A stretch of DNA of 64,000 nt, from positions 96,247,501 through 96,311,500 of the forward strand of contig CM027383.1 in assembly GCA_015680905.1 (NCBI GenBank). The letters are read 5' to 3'. This document shows, in pieces, positions 25,481-37,755 of this stretch (position 1 is the first letter of the stretch; every line of letters starts with the position of its first letter). The notes under the pieces are model-generated. The model was given only the letters and a program-made list of their open reading frames with translations. It made no database searches and had not been told where the DNA came from. This DNA comes from Coptis chinensis (lineage: Eukaryota > Streptophyta > Magnoliopsida > Ranunculales > Ranunculaceae). The position numbers were made by a program, and so were the translations under genes.

Positions 25481-26577
25481 AATTAAATGGACAATCATGC
25501 ATGAGACGAAATAAGACAAAGCAAAAACATAGAATGAGCAAAGAATGACAACAATTTAATTAACCAGTAAAGAAACCAAATTCATAACTCAATCAAAAGC
25601 ATGTCAACTAGATTACTAACACAAGCGACAAAAAAATAGATTTATACCAAATGCAACTACAATGAATCCAAATCTGATGAATTATCCAATTACTTATTAA
25701 ATTGAACAAAAAGGCAGAAAATATTATTTGGGCATTCAATATTTGACTTTGTACATGAATTAATTATCAAAGTTATTAATTCCCATAGTTCGCAACCCTT
25801 CATCTTATTTCAGAAATCACAATTCATAGTGTTCAGTAGTTCACAGTAACATTGTATACAAAATAAATCCAGCATATTTTACGATCTATTTTTCATTTTT
25901 TTTTCGGAATAAATAAAAACAGAGCCAAATACTCAACAATCATGCACTGAATTAACAATCTAAATAAACAAAAAAAAATTTGAAATCATTATATATACTT
26001 GAACCCTAACCCTAACATAAAAGAATGAGAGAATGAAAATTAACATGCACACACATGAGAGAGATTGAGAGAGAGAAAGAGATGAACAAACCTCCTCCGT
26101 CAAGTTGTGCAAGTCGATGATTATGTTGCTTGTCTCCAAATCAATACACAACTCTCCAAATCAATACACAACTGTATGAGGAGAGAAATTAATGAGAGTG
26201 TGAGAGAAGAAAAAGTTAATGGCAAATAGGAGAGAAACTAATGAGAGTAGAAAGAGGGATTGAGAGAAAATGGGAAGAAGACGAACCTGGTTGAGCGCTC
26301 CAGTGAGAGTTTTTTTTTTTTTTTTTTTTTTTTTGGCTTTTTTTTGGTGGCAAATCCACTTATTTTGGTGGCAAATTTGTGTACAAATTTGTCGTGGTAA
26401 AATTTACTCAGCTCCCCCTAGAGTAAATTTTGCCACCAAAATCATGGCAAATGACAACTTGTGGCAAATCCAAAAAAAATTTGTCATGACACAAAAAACA
26501 CATCAAACAGTGCCAAACAAGTGAATAGTGCCATTTATTTGCATTTGCCATGACAAATGGGGCTATCAAACACAGCC
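25481..26577. other. Right subterminal region of Harbinger element
   Basis: Noncoding. Contains GA/TC-rich stretches near 26050-26270 and a T-run near 26310-26334. From about 26340, repeated 'tggcaaat' words mirror those at the left end (17665-17850). Such subterminal repeats are common transposase-binding arrays. Confidence 0.55.
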
Positions 26578-27835
26578 TATAATCTTTACTCTTTCAAACA
26601 TAATTTTGTTTTACGGCAAATCACCTTGAAGTTGGATATCTTTATCATTCACACATTATTTTGGTAAAACTTTATAAACGCTTACCTTTATGACTCGTAA
26701 TATGTTTCCTAATCCATAGTATATATATTGATCACCTATCTAATTTAAGTTAAAACTCTTCCAATTGTTTTTATATTTTGTCTTCTATTTTGGTATTTTT
26801 TTTTTATAATAACAAATATATGATTTTTGTATCAAAATTAAGAGATCGACCAAAGTCTACTTTGGAATGCTCACTAAAATCGTGAATTTTTTATTAATTG
26901 GGAGACAAAGATCAAGATCTAATACTAAGCTACTAGCCACTAGTGGACCGTACCAAATTCGTTCTATTCCCTATGATCTTTCACTTACATTTGATTATGC
27001 CAATAATATTTTCATTTATAAAATTCGTTAATCTCCAAATTTGAAGTGTCCTACTTATTTAGAGGAATGTTTCTTCAACAAACAAGCAATCTCACAATCT
27101 AATAATAAGGTATAATATCTTGTTTTTTCGATGATAGGTATAATATCTTGTAACAAATAAGAGTACATGAGAACCAATCGATACTCCATGATCAAAGGTA
27201 CAATATATCCTATAATGATTAAGAGATTACATAACAGTATTGACAACTTTAACTAATCACTCTATGTGATTTTCATATTCTGGTTAGATTGAAATACTTG
27301 TACAAAAAAACCATGATTGTTGCCTAAGCTAATTAACTAACTTCTTTTGTTTCATCAAATTATCACCACGCACGTTAATTTCACCAAGAGGATATATCAT
27401 TATAACTATGTATTAAGTAAGAAAAAGCAACCTGAACAATTAGGGCTAAAGTGGCGAATCTTGAGATTTGCTTGAGTCAAAATTAGAATTGGTCTGTTAA
27501 ATGTTAACGCCTAGGTAGATACTTGAGACGAGATAATTTTGTATAGACATGCATGTTGCGCAAGAATCAAACTAATTAAGTTTGTTTGGGGTTTTATATT
27601 TACACTATAACAATATAGCAACAAAATTATCTTCAATTCGTCAATTAGGTTGAACTTTTGGCGAAATTAGGAGTTTAGTGAGATAAAATTCCGCACAATC
27701 TGAATATATTAAGTTTTTGTTAATTTACTTTAGATATACCCTATTTCGTTATCATTTTTTTTTAAAAAAAAAATTTGTGTCAATAATAAGTTATTTTGAT
27801 GTGAAACAATTCGGGTATAATTAAGCACATTCACC
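26578..27835. other. AT-rich intergenic region
   Basis: Between the Harbinger element and the LINE tail. No exon, RNA gene or clear repeat boundary was found. Confidence 0.45.
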
Positions 27836-27859
27836 TTTTTTATTTTTTATTTTTTTTGT

Positions 27860-28536
27860 TGGTAATCATTTCATATATTAATATATCAACAAGGTGTTAC
27901 ATTAGCATTGTTATTTTCCAGTCATGCTTGGTTATCTATTACAGGATTGTTCTTGCTCTATCCCTTTCCAATATATCTTGTAGCCAAGGTGGAGGCATCG
28001 CAGTCCACAAAAGTAGGGATCAATTTACCAAAAGATGTTCTTTGAATTGGTGTGCTACATTATTTCCAGATCTATGCACCCACAAAAAACTGATCGACAG
28101 TCCCAAACGTGGACGAACTAGTATGACATGAGATTGACCTCCATAAAATGCTTGATTTATGTTGAGTGAGGTAATCCACATCAGCTTTTGCATCCATTTC
28201 TACCTCTACTTTAATGTAGTTGATCTGCTAGCACCATTGAAAGGCTTTGAGGACTCCTTTGTACTTTGCCTCCTCGTCTGCTGGCTTTATTTCTAGTTGA
28301 GCATGCCGCACCTAAGAAAAATCCTTTAGTATATCTGAACACATATCCAAAAGTGGCTGTTAAATCTTTCTTGCAGAAGCTGCCAACCACATTTAGTTTT
28401 GTATAGTTCAATTGTGGCATAATCCATTTTATATTTTGGGGAACCTTTGGATCAACAGCCTGACAGTAGCATTTTCAAAGAAAGTATCAAGTGTTATGCA
28501 TAATTTTTCAAAATTTGGCTTTCTATTGTTATGAAA
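27860..28536 (-). pseudogene. LINE RNase H-like C-terminal fragment
   Basis: - strand reading shows VFHNNRKPN at the Helitron border, ADEEAKYKGVLKAFQWC near 28280, VEMDAKADVDYL near 28190, HRSGNNVAHQFKEHLL near 28050 and a PPPWL-type ending. This is the pattern of the RNase H domain at the end of plant L1-like polyproteins. Stops and frame changes show it is dead. Confidence 0.72.
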
Positions 28537-28571
28537 CTAGTGAATGCCCGTGCCAGTCGGCACTCTAGACA
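28537..28571 (-). other. Helitron 1 3' terminus: hairpin and CTAG
   Basis: The - strand shows GTGCCGACTGGCAC, a 5-bp perfect stem with a 4-nt loop, then GGGCATTCA and CTAG, then host T at 28536. This is the replication terminator of Helitrons. The same hairpin with a CTAA end is at 37888 for Helitron 2. Confidence 0.9.
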
Positions 28572-29502
28572 CATTGCTTTTGAACAACACCCCAAGAGAG
28601 ACCATCTCTATGGTAGCATTGGATCGATGATATAACCATTTCCAACAGTTTTATACTTCATAACCATTTCATACGCATACTCAAGTGAGTTTAATTATTG
28701 CAATTCTATGTATTTCATTTCTCACAAACCAACTCATTACACATACCCTTATACATTCATTAATTCAGTACATATCAGAATGAGAATGATGAAAATAAAG
28801 GAAGAGAGTCTTCAATTAAGAGCATCATCATTTTTTTTTTTTTTTTAAATAAAAAAATTCAGCAGAGTCTCCTTTGTATTTTCAACATTTCAAAAACCTA
28901 AATCCTGTCATAACCTGAAAATCAAACAATACAATTCTCATAGATCAACCATACCAAAATATATAACTTCATATTTATACATAACACAAATTACTTCTAA
29001 AACTAAAAGACAACTCATTAAATATTAAAGAAGACTTTGCATAATTTTTCACCTGGGGCTAATTCTAGTAATGAAATAGAAAAATAAAATAAAATAAATA
29101 CTCCACGCCCACTTATCGAGTTCCTCATTTCTCTCATTCTCCCCTCTATGCATACTTTTCACACCATTCTGCTACCATATGGATAAATGCGCCATGGAGC
29201 AAAGACTACAATCATGTTGCTGAAAAATTATGGCAATTTAACTTTGTACCTGCAAACAAACCACATACACATGATTTTTTTAGACTTGATACATTTAGCA
29301 TATTGTTTACAAAAGAGATGGTTCTCAAAATAAAATAATCTCTATTCTTATTTTTAAGTATCCACGCTATCATAAAAAAAACCACCTATCATAAAAACTT
29401 ACATAGCATATATATGGATACAACATATTCTTTAATTTATAAACCAATAAAAGTAACATTCTTTAATTTCTCACTCACCTTTTCTCATTGGTATCGATGT
29501 TC
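28572..29502. other. Helitron 1 3' noncoding segment
   Basis: No gene. The first part up to about 28985 is closely similar to the corresponding part of Helitron 2 (37923-38330), so the two share one 3'-end family. A T-run lies near 28831. Confidence 0.7.
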
Positions 29503-32500
29503 TTAGAGAAGAACTTCTGGGTATACGACATTTGTGGTACAATTTCTTGCATTAGGTGGAAGAAAAACGGATATTCTTTTTGAAGAAGTACATCTGGACA
29601 TGGCCACATAGAGTTGCCCATGACTGAAAACCGGTGTCCTCAAATCAATGCCAACATATTTCACTGACTGACCTTGCGACTTATTAATTGTCATGGCATA
29701 AGCTAGTCGAACAGGGAATTGTCGCCTTGATAGTTTGAAAGGCAACTCTGAATTTGAGGGAGCCAGAGATATTCTTGGGATGAGTACCGATTTCGGCTTT
29801 TCTCCGGTCAAAATTTTGGCTTGAAGGACTTTATCAAGACATTGAAGCACCATAAGTCGTGTCCCATTGCAAAGGCCATCTTTAGGTGCTATGTTCTCGA
29901 AAGCAACATTATAGGGCATCCGTGTTTTAACTTGAGATTGAAAGGTGGTAAGCTAGAAGGGTCGAGGGAGTTGAGAAACTCGGTGGGATAGTGAGCCCCA
30001 CTTGGATTATCAATATCATCTTCGATAATTTTATCTGCAGCCAAATACTCGAGCGTTTCACCAGGGAACAAATTCAGTGCAACCTCATTAATTGCACTCA
30101 CATCATCATTACGGGCAGCAAGAATAGTACGATCAGTTAAGAAATTTGGAGATGGTGTGTCCATAACATCCAATTGGGGATAGACAGAGAATATGAGTTC
30201 TTGGATATTGGTACACTTGCGGATTCCATTCGGCAATTGTATGCATTCTTTCGGATTCGAACCAATCTAAATGAATCAAAGCAAAAAATGAATTCATTAG
30301 TTTCTAAAATAGTTCGTTTATATATGGAACTAATAGAGAAAAACCATTATAATTAGAAGGCATTAATAACACACCTCCAACAAAAAATCGGCGAATTCGA
30401 CATTCTCGGACTCCGCCATTTCAAGCCGCATGTTCTGTACCAAGTGCAAAACTTCTAAATAACTCCAAAGGAAAGAGCGCCGTAGTGATGCACCAACAAA
30501 TTGCTCTCTCTGGCCTAACGGTATAACAGGTAGTGTTTGTCGAAAATCACCACCAAGAACTGTAGTGATACCACCAAATATCTTCTTGTTTCCGCAAATA
30601 TCTTGAAGTGTTCTATCTACTGACCTCAACACAAGATATCTATGTTGCATGGGCACCTCGTCCCCAAACAATTAGTTTTGTTTCTTTAAATAGGTCGCAA
30701 AGGTCGGAATGTTTAGCAAAGCCGCAAAAAGTGGTATCCATCACATCAATTGGAATCTTAAATGTAGAATGAGCGCAAAGGCCCACCGCACAATAACAAA
30801 GATGCAATTCGATGATGCCACCATGATAACAATAAGGCCCATGTCTTTGCGGTGCCTTTGCAATTGTATTATACAAAAAGTTTTCCCTGTACATTTTGCT
30901 CCATCAAAAAGAAAAGTTTGCCCTTGTCACCCATAATCTTGAATCGGTCCGCGTTAGTTGTAAGCATGAAGTTGTTCGTCATTAAGGCGACTCACATCAA
31001 CCGCACCTCTTCTCCTATGCCTTCATGCTGAAGTTGGCGTTGCTCCCAAATGAGCCCTATTGCCAACAATTTTGCTCCAATCCTCCTTTTGCTTTGGCAT
31101 GGGCGGAAATCTTCCAATGTCTTCCCAGATTCTAAAAGGATTTGTTCCACCAAATATAAGCCGTAATCTGTTATTTGCTCATCAGTTGGATCTGGGATGC
31201 CATGTTTTGTTCGAAGCCAGTGTCCAAGATCATCACATATACTCGATGCAAATTTGCTCCAAAGTAGATCTGGTCGTAACGGATGACACTCTAAAAGAAT
31301 TACACAAAACAACCTCCGCAGTTGATATCCAGTTTTCATTATCGCCGCCTCTTCTAGGCATTGTATCCACTCATCATCAGCTTCCAACAGCCCACGGGCA
31401 ATACATGCTTCTTTGTATGTGTTGTACACGGTATCACCAACTTTATAAAGATATGCAAAGGAGGTAGGCCCTTTTACAACACAGAAGTAGCAAGCGTAGA
31501 TAAAACCTCTCCCGGCATTAGGGCTTGCAAAATACATCCTACCAATGGAAGGTCCCTGAATCCTAGGAGTCCACTCTTGAGAGTCTTTGTGGAAAACATA
31601 GTGTCGTGGAAATTCTTGATAGATATATGCTCGTGCATCTGGATCTTCATCACAACGTTTAAAGAAAGCCGGTGTTGAAGTTTGGTCTCCGCTCGGGCAA
31701 GAATTGCATCCATAGGATCTTTGCTATTGAAAACAACCCTATGCATACCTTCCAAATGAAGCCAATCGTTGGACACTTGGAAACTCTTTATGCATTGGAT
31801 TTGAAATAGATGTCATGCACTTCGTTGGTCCAATGTACCTTGCATCGATATATTCTTTGAATCTCATCATTTGTTCCTCGCCGCCACCATTGTTGCTTTG
31901 TCATAGCCTTTGTAGATGTACTTGTTAATATATTTAACAGCTTGACACGATGCACAAACTTCAACATTGATATGAATGATCAAACATTTCGCACCGGATA
32001 TGCATTATAGGGAACAACATCTCCATTATCAACTTTAACCATTTTATTCTTCCTCTTCACAAAATATTTCTTGCCGATTGTCGCTTTTCGGTAAATGGAG
32101 TACCCTTTTTATCCATAATTGTTTCCTCCACAAACTCTTTTGGATAGCCTTTGGTGCATCGACCATTTTCCATACATGAAGCACTCGGATCTCGATCACC
32201 ACGGGGGCCATGAACCATGCACTTCTTCACTGTTTCAAACAATGCGAGGGGTGGGTGTCGGGTCCGGGAATTCAAAGACATACAAATTTATCCACTTGCT
32301 CACTGTTTGAATCTTATCATCATGCGAGAAATAAAAGGCAATGCATGTGTGGAAGACCGCTTCTGAAATTCAATGGTATAAACATATGCAACCACCCAAC
32401 CGAAGATATCATTCTTCAAGATTTCTTTCATAATTGCTTTTCGTTTCATTTCCGAACCCCCGCAACTATTTCAGGCGAAGTGTTGAAGTTTGGTGTTCCT

Positions 32501-33790
32501 TGAGCGATCTTTAATTTCCTGCCAATTTAGGTTTGCGTTCACCGTGAAGAAAAATATCCGGGTGCTTATAGTGTCGGGTGATAGCCATTGAATCCTGAAA
32601 AATCTCGTACATGTGCCTTGGACTTCCAACATGCGAGGAAGGCAAAATGAACCGTTGGCCAATTTGATCAGGACTTAATCCCTCAAGTGCAACATCTGTC
32701 AAACACTTGTACACATCCGAACGGATGGTGTCTTGATTTAGTTTAATATATCGCAGACGGTTCTGTTCATATGCAGCCCAAGCATCAACCAAAAATTCAT
32801 GCAACAATTTACACCCCAGTAAGATGGATGAGTACTATGTGGGTCGTTCAAACAAACAGTAGGCGTAATACAATAATTGGGTGAGTCTTGCATTGCTTGG
32901 AGCATTTCTCTTGACGCCCCACAACTTTAAATCGGTGACCAACCCAAATCCCCATAAGGAAACGAAGAACATAATGCAAAGGCAAATAAGCGGGATGACA
33001 TTCGCTTATCCGTTCCAACTCATGCCCTCCTCTCAAGCGAAGTACAATATCACGCATGGCATCAACCTTACTCCCATCTCCAGGCAATATCACTGCAATC
33101 TCATCAGTTGTCGGAAGATTGTACCTTCGTCTATCCGAACGCGGATCATAGTGTAGATGGACCGGAACATTGTTATTCTCAGAAGCATTTTCAGTTAAAA
33201 CCTCAAATGCTTGCTTATAGATATCACAAAACTTGTGGGTCTGCAGAAGAGTTTCTTGTACAGTTTTCAACACTTCTCTTGACAAATTCGGGTTGCGATT
33301 GTGGCGGTGATCCAAAGCAGCTAGGGGATCATAAATATAAAGTTGCGAAAACTTAGGTTCCATCCCCGGATCAGGCAACAATGAACCGATTTGGTGCCAT
33401 GAACTCCCCATGGACAGTGAATGAGGTTGGACCACGCCCATGTAACACACGATCGTTAAATTTGCAACCAAGATTGGTAAAGGCATTACACACATTGTAT
33501 TGCCGAATCTGCTCACGGAATAATCTTGCACGTTTATTAGATCCCCGAATAAAGATTTAAAGTGCGAAGGTAGTGGAGAAAGAAGCGGTAGCTTAACTTT
33601 TCCTTTGTAAACAAAGAAGTTCCAAATAAAGGTCGGTTCGCCTTGATTTCGATAACTGTTCATCTTTCCAATGAAGGGCGAACAAAATGGACAAAGAACA
33701 TCCATCTTTCCCAAAAAAGTGACGGCGATTTGGGCGGAAACGATGACCTCTATGAGAATTAAGAATTTCTTCTTCACTTTTCGTCAAATC
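29503..33790 (-). pseudogene. Helitron RepHel (Rep endonuclease plus Pif1 helicase)
   Basis: Read from 33790 leftward: a zinc-finger/N-terminal region (about 33780-32850, with DAMRDIVLRLRGG), and the Helitron_like_N block (32807-32511, QIGQRFILPSSHVGSPRHM). Next comes the HUH motif GLPHMH (plus strand 32341-32349 encodes the HMH), then the two-tyrosine motif KYINKYIYK (about 31910-31937). The Pif1-like helicase follows, with Walker A DGAKCTGKT near 30877-30905, a Walker B region [10 protein letters not shown] near 30665, [10 protein letters not shown], and the C-terminal block [11 protein letters not shown] near 29600. HUH Rep nicks and joins single-stranded ends and the helicase unwinds the element. 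Catalytic motifs survive, but several frameshifts and stops separate them, so no full protein can be made. Confidence 0.88.
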
Positions 33791-34119
33791 TAGTCATATC
33801 ATGATCACGCAAAAAATAGACCTATGATATATCACGCTTTTACGATATGTTGAAACCTAACATAAGAATGAGAACTTAAGCGCTTAACTTACATAGTGTT
33901 ATCCTCACAACTTTGCATTGTTACATCTTTTTGTGACCGAGGTCTGGCTTTCTATGTAAGAGATATCATACATTGATGAAGATGACCCAACCAGACGCGT
34001 TGACCTCGTCTTCTTAAAGGAATCTGCAATGTAATCGACATAACATCTTTTTCTCTGTCTCCGATTTTGTTGTGCTATAGTCATTTGATCGTGATTTAGA
34101 GGCACTTGCATTTCCCTTT
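33791..34119 (-). other. Helitron ORF N-terminal linker
   Basis: A - strand frame at 34111-33905 gives a basic segment (RRQRKRCYVDYIADSFKK). It lies directly upstream of the Rep N-terminal region and downstream of the proline/arginine repeat. It is probably part of the same protein's N-terminal extension, interrupted by stops. Confidence 0.4.
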
Positions 34120-34580
34120 CTCTTGAAGGCGCCAGGCAACAGATCTCCGATTAGGAGGTGCAATAGATCTTTGACTGGGAGGCACAACAGATAACATATT
34201 GGGAACCGCAATAAAACTTCGATTAGGAGGCACAACATATAGCCTAGTGAGAACTGCAGTGGATCTTCGATTAGGAGGCACAACAGATAGCCTATTGGGA
34301 GCTGCAGTAAATTTTCGATTAGGAGGCACAACAGATAGTCTATTGGGAACTGCATTAGATCTTCGATTATGAGGCACAACCGATGGAGAAGGAGTAGATC
34401 TTCGATTATGAGGCACAACAGATGGAGAAGGAGTATATCTTCGATTATGAGGCACAACTGATGGAGAAGGAGTATATCTTCGATTATGAGGCACATCAGA
34501 TGGAGAAGGAGTAGATGTTCGATTAGGAGGCACATATACTAAATTGGGGGGCGTAGCATATCTTCGATGGGGAGGCACAT
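34120..34580 (-). repeat. In-frame coding minisatellite (PHNRR/PPNRR repeat)
   Basis: About ten tandem units on the - strand. One set is 39 nt long (PHNRRYTPSPSVV-like, 13 residues) and the other 48 nt (PPNRRSTAVLTRLYVV-like, 16 residues). All are multiples of three and the frame stays open through the array (34578-34096). The product is a basic proline-rich repeat at the N-terminus of the Helitron protein region. A leucine-rich frame over the same bases is a shadow. Confidence 0.8.
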
Positions 34581-36744
34581 ATATCGGATTGGGAGGCGGG
34601 GATGTCGTCTTTGTGGAATTGATCGCGGTGAATTAACGACTCCTTTCCCTCTCTTTCATTTCTCGGTTTGTGGTAATGAAGTCGCGACCTAAGATACACC
34701 CGTTAATATGTTGATATAGTTGTACTCGTAAATAACAAACAATCAATATAATGATAGATATGTAACTGGACAAATATATATGTGTGAACAAATATATGTG
34801 TGTGATAGACAAAGTGAAATCACATATAATAGTATTTCATACTGTTGCAATTCGCTCTTGCATAGCTTGAATTCGCTCTTTCACCATGATTGCCTAGGAA
34901 GGAAATTATGCAGAAAGTTAAATGGTATAATAATTGAAATGATGGTTTAATAAGGGGAGTTCTGAGAACAAAAGCGGGTGAAATATTATACCTGGAATAT
35001 TGGTTTAGGGGATTTCTAACCAATTTCTGTGAAACTCAAGAGAAGCTCATGAATATCCTCCTGAACAAAAAATCAAATTAAGTTCAAACAATGTTGTAAT
35101 AGACTGATTTTCATGATAGACAATATTCAAATAACAAATAATCAATATAATGATAGATATGTAACTGGACAAAAGGGGGTGAAATATTATACCTGGAATA
35201 TTGGTTTAGGGGAGCTCTAACCAACTTCTGTGAAACTCAAGAAATTCATGAATATCCTCCTGAACAAAAATCAAATTAAGTTCAAGCAATGTTGTAATAG
35301 ACTGATAGACTAATTCTCATGATAATCCGAACTACACATGGTCATCAATCTATAGAACTTGCTTCTTGGTAAGAACAGTGTAGATGGATAATTGAAATAT
35401 CTTTCGACGTATTGTGAAAGTGCAGCATGAAAATCTACTGTTCAGTTCCATTTTAAAATAATAACCTAGGAAGAAATTGGTCACCCCTAATGTGAATAGT
35501 ACAGAGGCATCTCCAGCAACAGAAGATTTCAGTGACTTTACTGATAGATCAATATGATCCTCTACCCCTAATGTGAATAGATGAGGCAGGCATCAAAGAA
35601 CGTAAGATTTCAGTGACTTTACTGATAGATCAATATGATCCTCTATTTCTTCCTTGATTATTACAGTTGTAACACTAATGATTGTCAACCCACCCAGCTT
35701 CTATTGACACTACATGAATGATACTGTTGCAACACTATATAAATACGACCTTTATTTCTTCCAACAGTTGTAACACTACATGAATGACACTACATGAATG
35801 ATACCCAGCTTACATAAATACGACCTTTGCTGTAACACTACATGAATGAATGATACCCAGCTTCTAAAACATTCAATTCTACTCTTGAAACATTCAATTC
35901 TTAAAATGGACTCACGTAATTGCTGCCTTCTTTGCTGGTAATCAAGCCTTCTTCTTTGCCTTCTTTTGCGGTACCGGAAGGCGACTATTGGATCGAGATT
36001 ATTGGGTGGCTGATCGTTAAGTCCGGAAGCGAGCTTGTGATGCCTACGGATTCCACCCCTTCTTTGCAGCATTGAAGCGGCTATTGATTTGGAGATTATT
36101 GGGTGGCTGACGCTCGCTAAGTCGGAAAGCGAGTTTGTGATGCCTAGGGATTCCACCCTTCTTTGATGCCTTCTTTGCAGCCGGTAATTTGGAGATTATT
36201 GGGTGGTGATTCGTACTCAGCGGCTACTATAACCAACCTCACAGATGTCGGTGGCTAATGTGGGTGAACTGCAAAGCAACATTAGAAGATAAAGCTATCT
36301 ACATGTGATGGTGCAATGTTTCCACATTTCAACATACCGATTTCAAATACATTTAGAGAACCGCTTTTACGTGTCTAAAGACAGAGTGCAAAATAGTGTA
36401 TATGTGGACCGGTTGTCGATCGGGCTGCAATGTTTTAAATTGCGACATGGATCACTAAAGAGTCTATGAACAATTCGACAACTTAAACCCTAATATAATA
36501 ACAAAAACAATATTGTCCACCTTGGGCTCATTATAACATCATAACATGATTAAAAACAAACCTTGATCATTCTAAGTTTCAGACTTACTTGAATCGATGA
36601 ATATTCAACCCTTCATCTTTACTTGAATCGAAAAGGTTCGATTCGGATCGAAAAGGTTCATTCAGATTTTATCTTTACTTGAATCGAAAAGGTTCAAATT
36701 TCAGATTTTCTTGTTTTGCAACACCTTGCTTTCAAAGAGGGGAA
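34581..36744. other. Helitron 1 5' region with direct repeats
   Basis: No intact gene. A ~150-bp segment is duplicated (34970 onward and 35171 onward, offset 201 bp). A segment containing 'gtaagatttcagtgacttta' occurs twice near 35520-35640. A motif around 'ggagattattgggtggct' occurs three times at about 35990-36210. The - strand ORF 36156-35776 encodes a basic stretch (RKRRQRRRLDYQQRRQQ) and may be an N-terminal exon of the Helitron protein, but this is unproven. Confidence 0.5.
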
Positions 36745-36880
36745 GAGAAGGGTTTTTCTAAAGAGAAATTGTTGGGTTTTGCACAGCCGTTAGATTTGTC
36801 TAAAAAGATCTTGACCGTCCTTTGTTTATTATTTTGTCCTGTAGCGCCAAATAAAACCTTAGCTTATTAAATATTAAAAA
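36745..36880 (-). repeat. Decayed internal Helitron 5' end
   Basis: Resembles the two real 5' ends (37780-37887 and 39260-39358). It shares 'cagccgttagat', 'gtcctttgt', 'attttgtcctgtag' and 'cttagcttatta', but the terminal TCTATC word is lost (AATATTTAATAAGC on the - strand). The sequence just beyond it (36878-36950) matches Helitron 2 at 38738-38800. Confidence 0.75.
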
Positions 36881-37489
36881 CATGCATTTTAATCACTGAA
36901 GAATATTGTAAAAAGGTCGATTGAATGTAGAAAATATGCTCACATATTTTTGAAACAGTCACTGGCTCATCGAATGAAGGAGGTGATTAGAGTTAGTATA
37001 AAAGTAATGGGAAAGTATATGTTCCTGTGCTGAGCAATTATAAGGAAGGATTTGGACGAAGTGTATATGAAAATTTGTGGTTTCTGCACACTAATGCAAC
37101 TCGGAAGACATGAATACACGGAACATAGCTTAAAATTTTCTGACCGATTGCATTAATCGAAAACTCTGATGGCAATTAAACTGCATAATGGTATATTGTA
37201 GGCTAGACTACTTACCAAACCTTGTGAAAATGGACTTTCAAGTTAACATAAAAACATGACTAAATAGCATCTTATTCAAAGACGCAATGAGTCATATTTA
37301 GTCGAATCAGGGGCCTATATTATATTATAAACTGATTTGGGGTAATAGTTATAAACTTGTAATATACCTAAAAAAATAACAACATAATTAATTATATAAG
37401 GTGTTTAACATGAATTTGGCAACCTCAATATAATCTACAAACAAACAAACAAACCCATCACCAAAATTTCAACAATCCAAAACCTTAAA

Positions 37490-37755
37490 ATAAAATTATT
37501 ACCTCTTAAAGAATCTGGCAAGACCGAAATCTTGGCCGAGGCAGTTATTAAATATCGTAAGAAATCTTCTAGAAATTTGTCGTCACGGTGGGCAGCGAAG
37601 ATGGAGATGAAGCGAATAATATCGTGAGATGAGGAAGTGCGTTTTTGGAAATTGAAAAGTGGGGTTAGTGTTTCAGTGAAGGATGAGAAGAAAAGTGAAG
37701 ATGAAGAATTGAGTAAGGAGAGTTGGGAGTTTGAGTGCTCTACGATGAGTTTTGA
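37490..37755 (-). pseudogene. Captured exon of condensin subunit CAP-G
   Basis: The - strand frame reads SSSLFFSSFTETLTPLFNFQ, KRTSSSHDIIRFISIFAA and FLEDFLRYLITASA. This matches, from memory of the family, the N-terminal HEAT-repeat start of plant condensin complex subunit 3 (CAP-G), which in the cell helps compact mitotic chromosomes. After ITASA the frame slips: the next frame gives ARFFKR followed by a GTAATA donor-like site, as at the end of the first CAP-G exon. It lies between the decayed and the true 5' end of Helitron 1. It is therefore probably a gene fragment picked up by the Helitron and not a working gene. Confidence 0.65.

Larger units (their letters stand above)
17641..26577 (-). 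mobile_element. 8.9 kb PIF/Harbinger transposon with cargo
   Basis: The ends are inverted: ggctatgtttgatag at 17641 and, on the other strand from 26577, ggctgtgtttgatag. A subterminal 'ggcaaatgcaaa' is also shared. TAT flanks both sides (17638-17640 and 26578-26580), consistent with a 3-bp duplication although TTA/TAA is commoner. Inside are a DDE transposase of HARBI1 type (24118-25480) and a Myb/SANT-like gene (22648-23796), the usual two-gene set. Cargo includes a decayed RING-H2 gene. Both element genes look damaged, so it is probably immobile now. Confidence 0.85.

Noticed and set aside
26270-26524. Phe-rich + strand ORF
   Set aside because: Comes from a T-run and the subterminal repeats of the Harbinger element.
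30992-31537. Stand-alone 181-aa gene
   Set aside because: It is the region between Rep and helicase of the Helitron protein, with frameshifts on both sides.
34014-34535. Leucine-rich repeat ORF
   Set aside because: It is a shifted frame over the PHNRR/PPNRR minisatellite; repeats that are multiples of three keep every frame open.
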